NCBI GenBank assembly: GCA_902729315.2
Contig: LR746267.1
Coordinates: forward strand, 8,870,924-8,934,923
DNA from: Spirodela intermedia
Lineage: Eukaryota; Streptophyta; Magnoliopsida; Alismatales; Araceae
Reading direction: 5' to 3'
Length of the DNA stretch: 64,000 bases
Position numbers and translations under genes: made by a program. Shown here one piece after another: positions 61,907 to 64,000 of this stretch. Position 1 is the stretch's first letter, and each line of letters starts with the position of its first letter. A model generated the notes under the pieces. It was not told where the DNA came from. It saw only the letters and a list, made by a program, of their open reading frames with translations, and ran no database searches.

Positions 61907-62563
61907 CTAAAGTTGCTTGCCCAAATCGTCATCTGTTGGTTGAGCATTGTAGTTCTTGTCAATGAAAGTAGTCGAATATGCAACTGATGCAGGCTCCCAG
62001 AAGGCTTGATTTCCGAAGCCATGACCCCCGGAAGCCAGAGGATCTGGCGGTGAAACCAGATCGTTCTGCGGGTCTTGCTGGAACACGTCGTCGCTGATGA
62101 GAGAGTTGAAGAAGGACGCAAAAAGATCGTCGCTGCAGTATTCGATGTCGTTCTCGACGTACTGGTTCGTCAAAGCTCTCCCTGAAGAAGAATCGTCAAA
62201 GTTCTGCCAAGCCGATCTCTGATTCAGGTCGGCCCCGTCGAAGAATTCGCAAGCGTCTTCGCGGATGTGAAGGGTGGAATTGAGGCCCCCGCCGTTCTGA
62301 AACCTAGTAAGTGGTTTAGGGTTAGGGTTAGGGTTAGGGTATACGGAAGGTGCAGGTGGAGCTGGGGCATGATCCTTCTGGAACGAGGTAGAAGGGTTAT
62401 CCGTGTTCAGTGGCTTGTGCGTTCTGGGATCTATTCCCTGGCTTATGAGCTTCTTGCTGAGGTGGGTATTCCAGTAGTTCTTGATCTCGTTGTCGGTGCG
62501 GCCGGGGAGTCTCCCCGCGATCAGAGACCATCTGTTTTTGTTTTACAGGGTAACGATGAAAAG

Positions 62564-62596
<33 letters not shown>

Positions 62597-62958
62597 AACC
62601 CTAATGCAGAAGAACGAGAAATCCATGCTGACCGGTTGCCGAGGAGGCGATGCAGCCTCAGAATGAGATCCTCCTCGTCGGGTGCAATCTGGCCGCGCTT
62701 GACGGAGGGTCGGAGGTAGTTCATCCACCGGAGGCGGCAGCTCTTGCCGCATCGCAGAAGCCCCGCGCGCCTGGGGAGCGTCCGCCACTTCCCCTCCCCC
62801 TCACGGCGAACGAAGCTCGATAGCAGCGCATCCTCCTCTGGCGTCCATGGCCCCCTCTTCAAGCCGACCTGCGCCCGACCAGCCAGGACCTTGGGTTTCC
62901 CCGACGCCGGCGCCTCCGACCACGATCCCGAAGCCGCCGCTGGTGAGGGATTCCTCAT
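61907..62958 (-). CDS. MYB5: R2R3-MYB transcription factor, MYB5-like
   Basis: 316 residues in two exons (62958-62633, 62531-61907). R2 begins [14 protein letters not shown]3 follows [19 protein letters not shown]. The bHLH-interaction signature D97-L-x2-R101-x3-L105-x6-L112-x3-R116 is complete. After the MYB domain, [14 protein letters not shown] and the C-terminal block [17 protein letters not shown] match the MYB5 branch, close to TT2. Such factors act with bHLH and WD40 partners on proanthocyanidin, mucilage and trichome genes in the nucleus. The intron (62632-62532) is at the usual R3 position (GNR/WSLIAG) and its 3' part is a (TTC)n tract. The C-terminal half contains a PNPNPNP run encoded by TTAGGG-type repeats. 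Confidence 0.9.
62315..62340. repeat. Telomere-like TTTAGGG/TTAGGG repeat inside MYB coding sequence
   Basis: One TTTAGGG followed by three TTAGGG units on the plus strand. On the coding strand it gives Pro-Asn repeats. An interstitial telomere-like microsatellite in an otherwise intact exon. Confidence 0.95.
62564..62598. repeat. (GAA)n tract in the MYB intron
   Basis: AGAAGAAG repeats on the plus strand, giving a long (TTC)n tract upstream of the acceptor on the coding strand. Confidence 0.95.
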
Positions 62959-63118
62959 CTTTTCTCCTCGAGCCTTTTTCTCCCTAATCTCTATCTCCTT
63001 TCCTTTTCGCTTCCTCCCGTTCTTCCTTCCCCCTCTCTCTTATGGCGAGAATTTTGGCCCCCCCGGCAGACGTGTATATAAGATTCTGGACGGAGATGGG
63101 GTGTGGTAGCTCGCTTTC

Positions 63119-63119
63119 G

Positions 63120-63203
<84 letters not shown>
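63119..63203. repeat. (CT)n / (GA)n tract upstream of the MYB gene
   Basis: About 42 uninterrupted CT units, i.e. (GA)n on the MYB strand, about 160-245 bases before its ATG. A TATATA box lies between (about 63080-63072 on the minus strand). Confidence 0.95.
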
Positions 63204-63206
<3 letters not shown>

Positions 63207-64000
63207 GTATACAACAGTTGTATGGCCACTGCTTACCCGTCCAATCCTGAGCTGTCTGCTTGTCGATGTTCTACCACGTGAGCCCTGAGTTGACGTCATG
63301 GATTTCGAATTACGTCATAGATAATTGCCTTTACGCTATTAAGACAATTTTTAAACTGGTCTGAGTTTGGTCTCTGTCCCTCTCTCTCTCTATCTCTCGT
63401 TCTCTTTTCTCTCAACGAGTTTCAACGATGACAACTCTCATTCCCAGGCGTCTCCGCGGCCCATGTATGTGACTGCGCAGCTTCTAGGTTTCCTTCCCAA
63501 AACCAGGGACCTTGTTGTAAGAACCATGAATATTCAATGTCTAAATATATTGGAAGAAGATTGATAATAGTGTAGGTGAATAAGGTGGAATGAAGTTTTG
63601 CTCCGTACTTCAACTACCGTTCAAAGCGGAAGTCATCTCCCTCTCTCTCTCTCTCTCTCTCTGGAATTTGATCCGCGTGGCCCGATTGGATTGACCGAAT
63701 GTTCTTGATTGATCGGATTGGACTGCCTCCAGAAAGCCGTCGAAAACGGCGGAGATCTGCTGCGCTGGACGCGTCGTGCTCATTATCGTCGAGGGGGGTG
63801 TGTTGGCTGCACTGTGACGTGTCAACGGAAACAACGAGCCTGCGGTCTGCGACCGATTGAAACAGCGCTGACGGGTGGAGGTAATTTAGTGCTGACACGG
63901 ATAAACAGCGATGACAGGTCGACGGGAGCTTACTGGCGGCGACGAAGCCGCCGGAGGTCTTTGACCAGGCCTCAGGTTATCATTTGAAGTCTCAGACAGG
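63204..64000. other. MYB upstream region to the right edge, no gene seen
   Basis: Contains a G-box-like CCACGTGAG (63275-63283), TTGACGTCATGG (63291-63302) and another CT run (63640-63661). No coding signal is supported. Confidence 0.45.

Overview
This is a window of plant nuclear DNA. It carries intron-bearing genes with plastid transit peptides (homogentisate solanesyltransferase, a Rieske oxygenase of the PTC52/PAO family), a plant cytochrome P450, a subtilase, an R2R3-MYB gene and a decayed Ty1-copia retrotransposon. Several coding regions (subtilase, P450, DUF946, beta-hexosaminidase, first MYB exon) are strongly GC-rich, while introns and intergenic DNA are AT-rich and full of GA/CT and TA microsatellites. 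That contrast suggests a monocot, but the species cannot be named from the sequence.

Layout. 0.3-3.85 kb: 5' two-thirds of a homogentisate solanesyltransferase gene (minus strand), cut by the left edge. 4-21 kb: an accessory, duplication-rich block. It contains a family of very small proteins (one membrane helix, a Cys pair, a Gly-rich tail). Three copies are intact, one is frame-shifted and about four are decayed. The same block holds a truncated copy of the solanesyltransferase 5' end, a decayed copia element, and an isolated LTR lying directly upstream of one of the small genes. 21.3-29.3 kb: ribosomal protein S28 (minus) and a PTC52-like Rieske oxygenase (plus), divergently arranged. 30-32.2 kb: an intronless, divergent subtilase (minus). 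37-38.65 kb: a CYP76-like P450 (plus) with a 70-bp tandem G-box repeat upstream. 39.8-40.7 kb: a decayed gene with blocks in three frames. 43.45-46.3 kb: a vacuolar cation/H+ exchanger of the CAX2 type. 48.3-50 kb: a DUF946/VPS62-like protein. 50.3-53.3 kb: a plastid-type alpha/beta hydrolase (minus), sharing a short divergent promoter with a beta-hexosaminidase at 53.7-55.6 kb. 55.6-61.9 kb: AT-rich DNA with no gene I can recognise. 61.9-63 kb: an R2R3-MYB of the MYB5 type (minus) with a long GA tract upstream.

The genes do not form one pathway. Two act in plastid isoprenoid or tetrapyrrole metabolism (solanesyltransferase, PTC52-like), and the hydrolase is probably plastidial. The least ordinary part is the 4-21 kb array of small membrane/Gly-rich proteins. 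Exon borders were placed by hand from splice consensus, reading phase and remembered family alignments. They are consistent in phase throughout but were not tested against transcripts.
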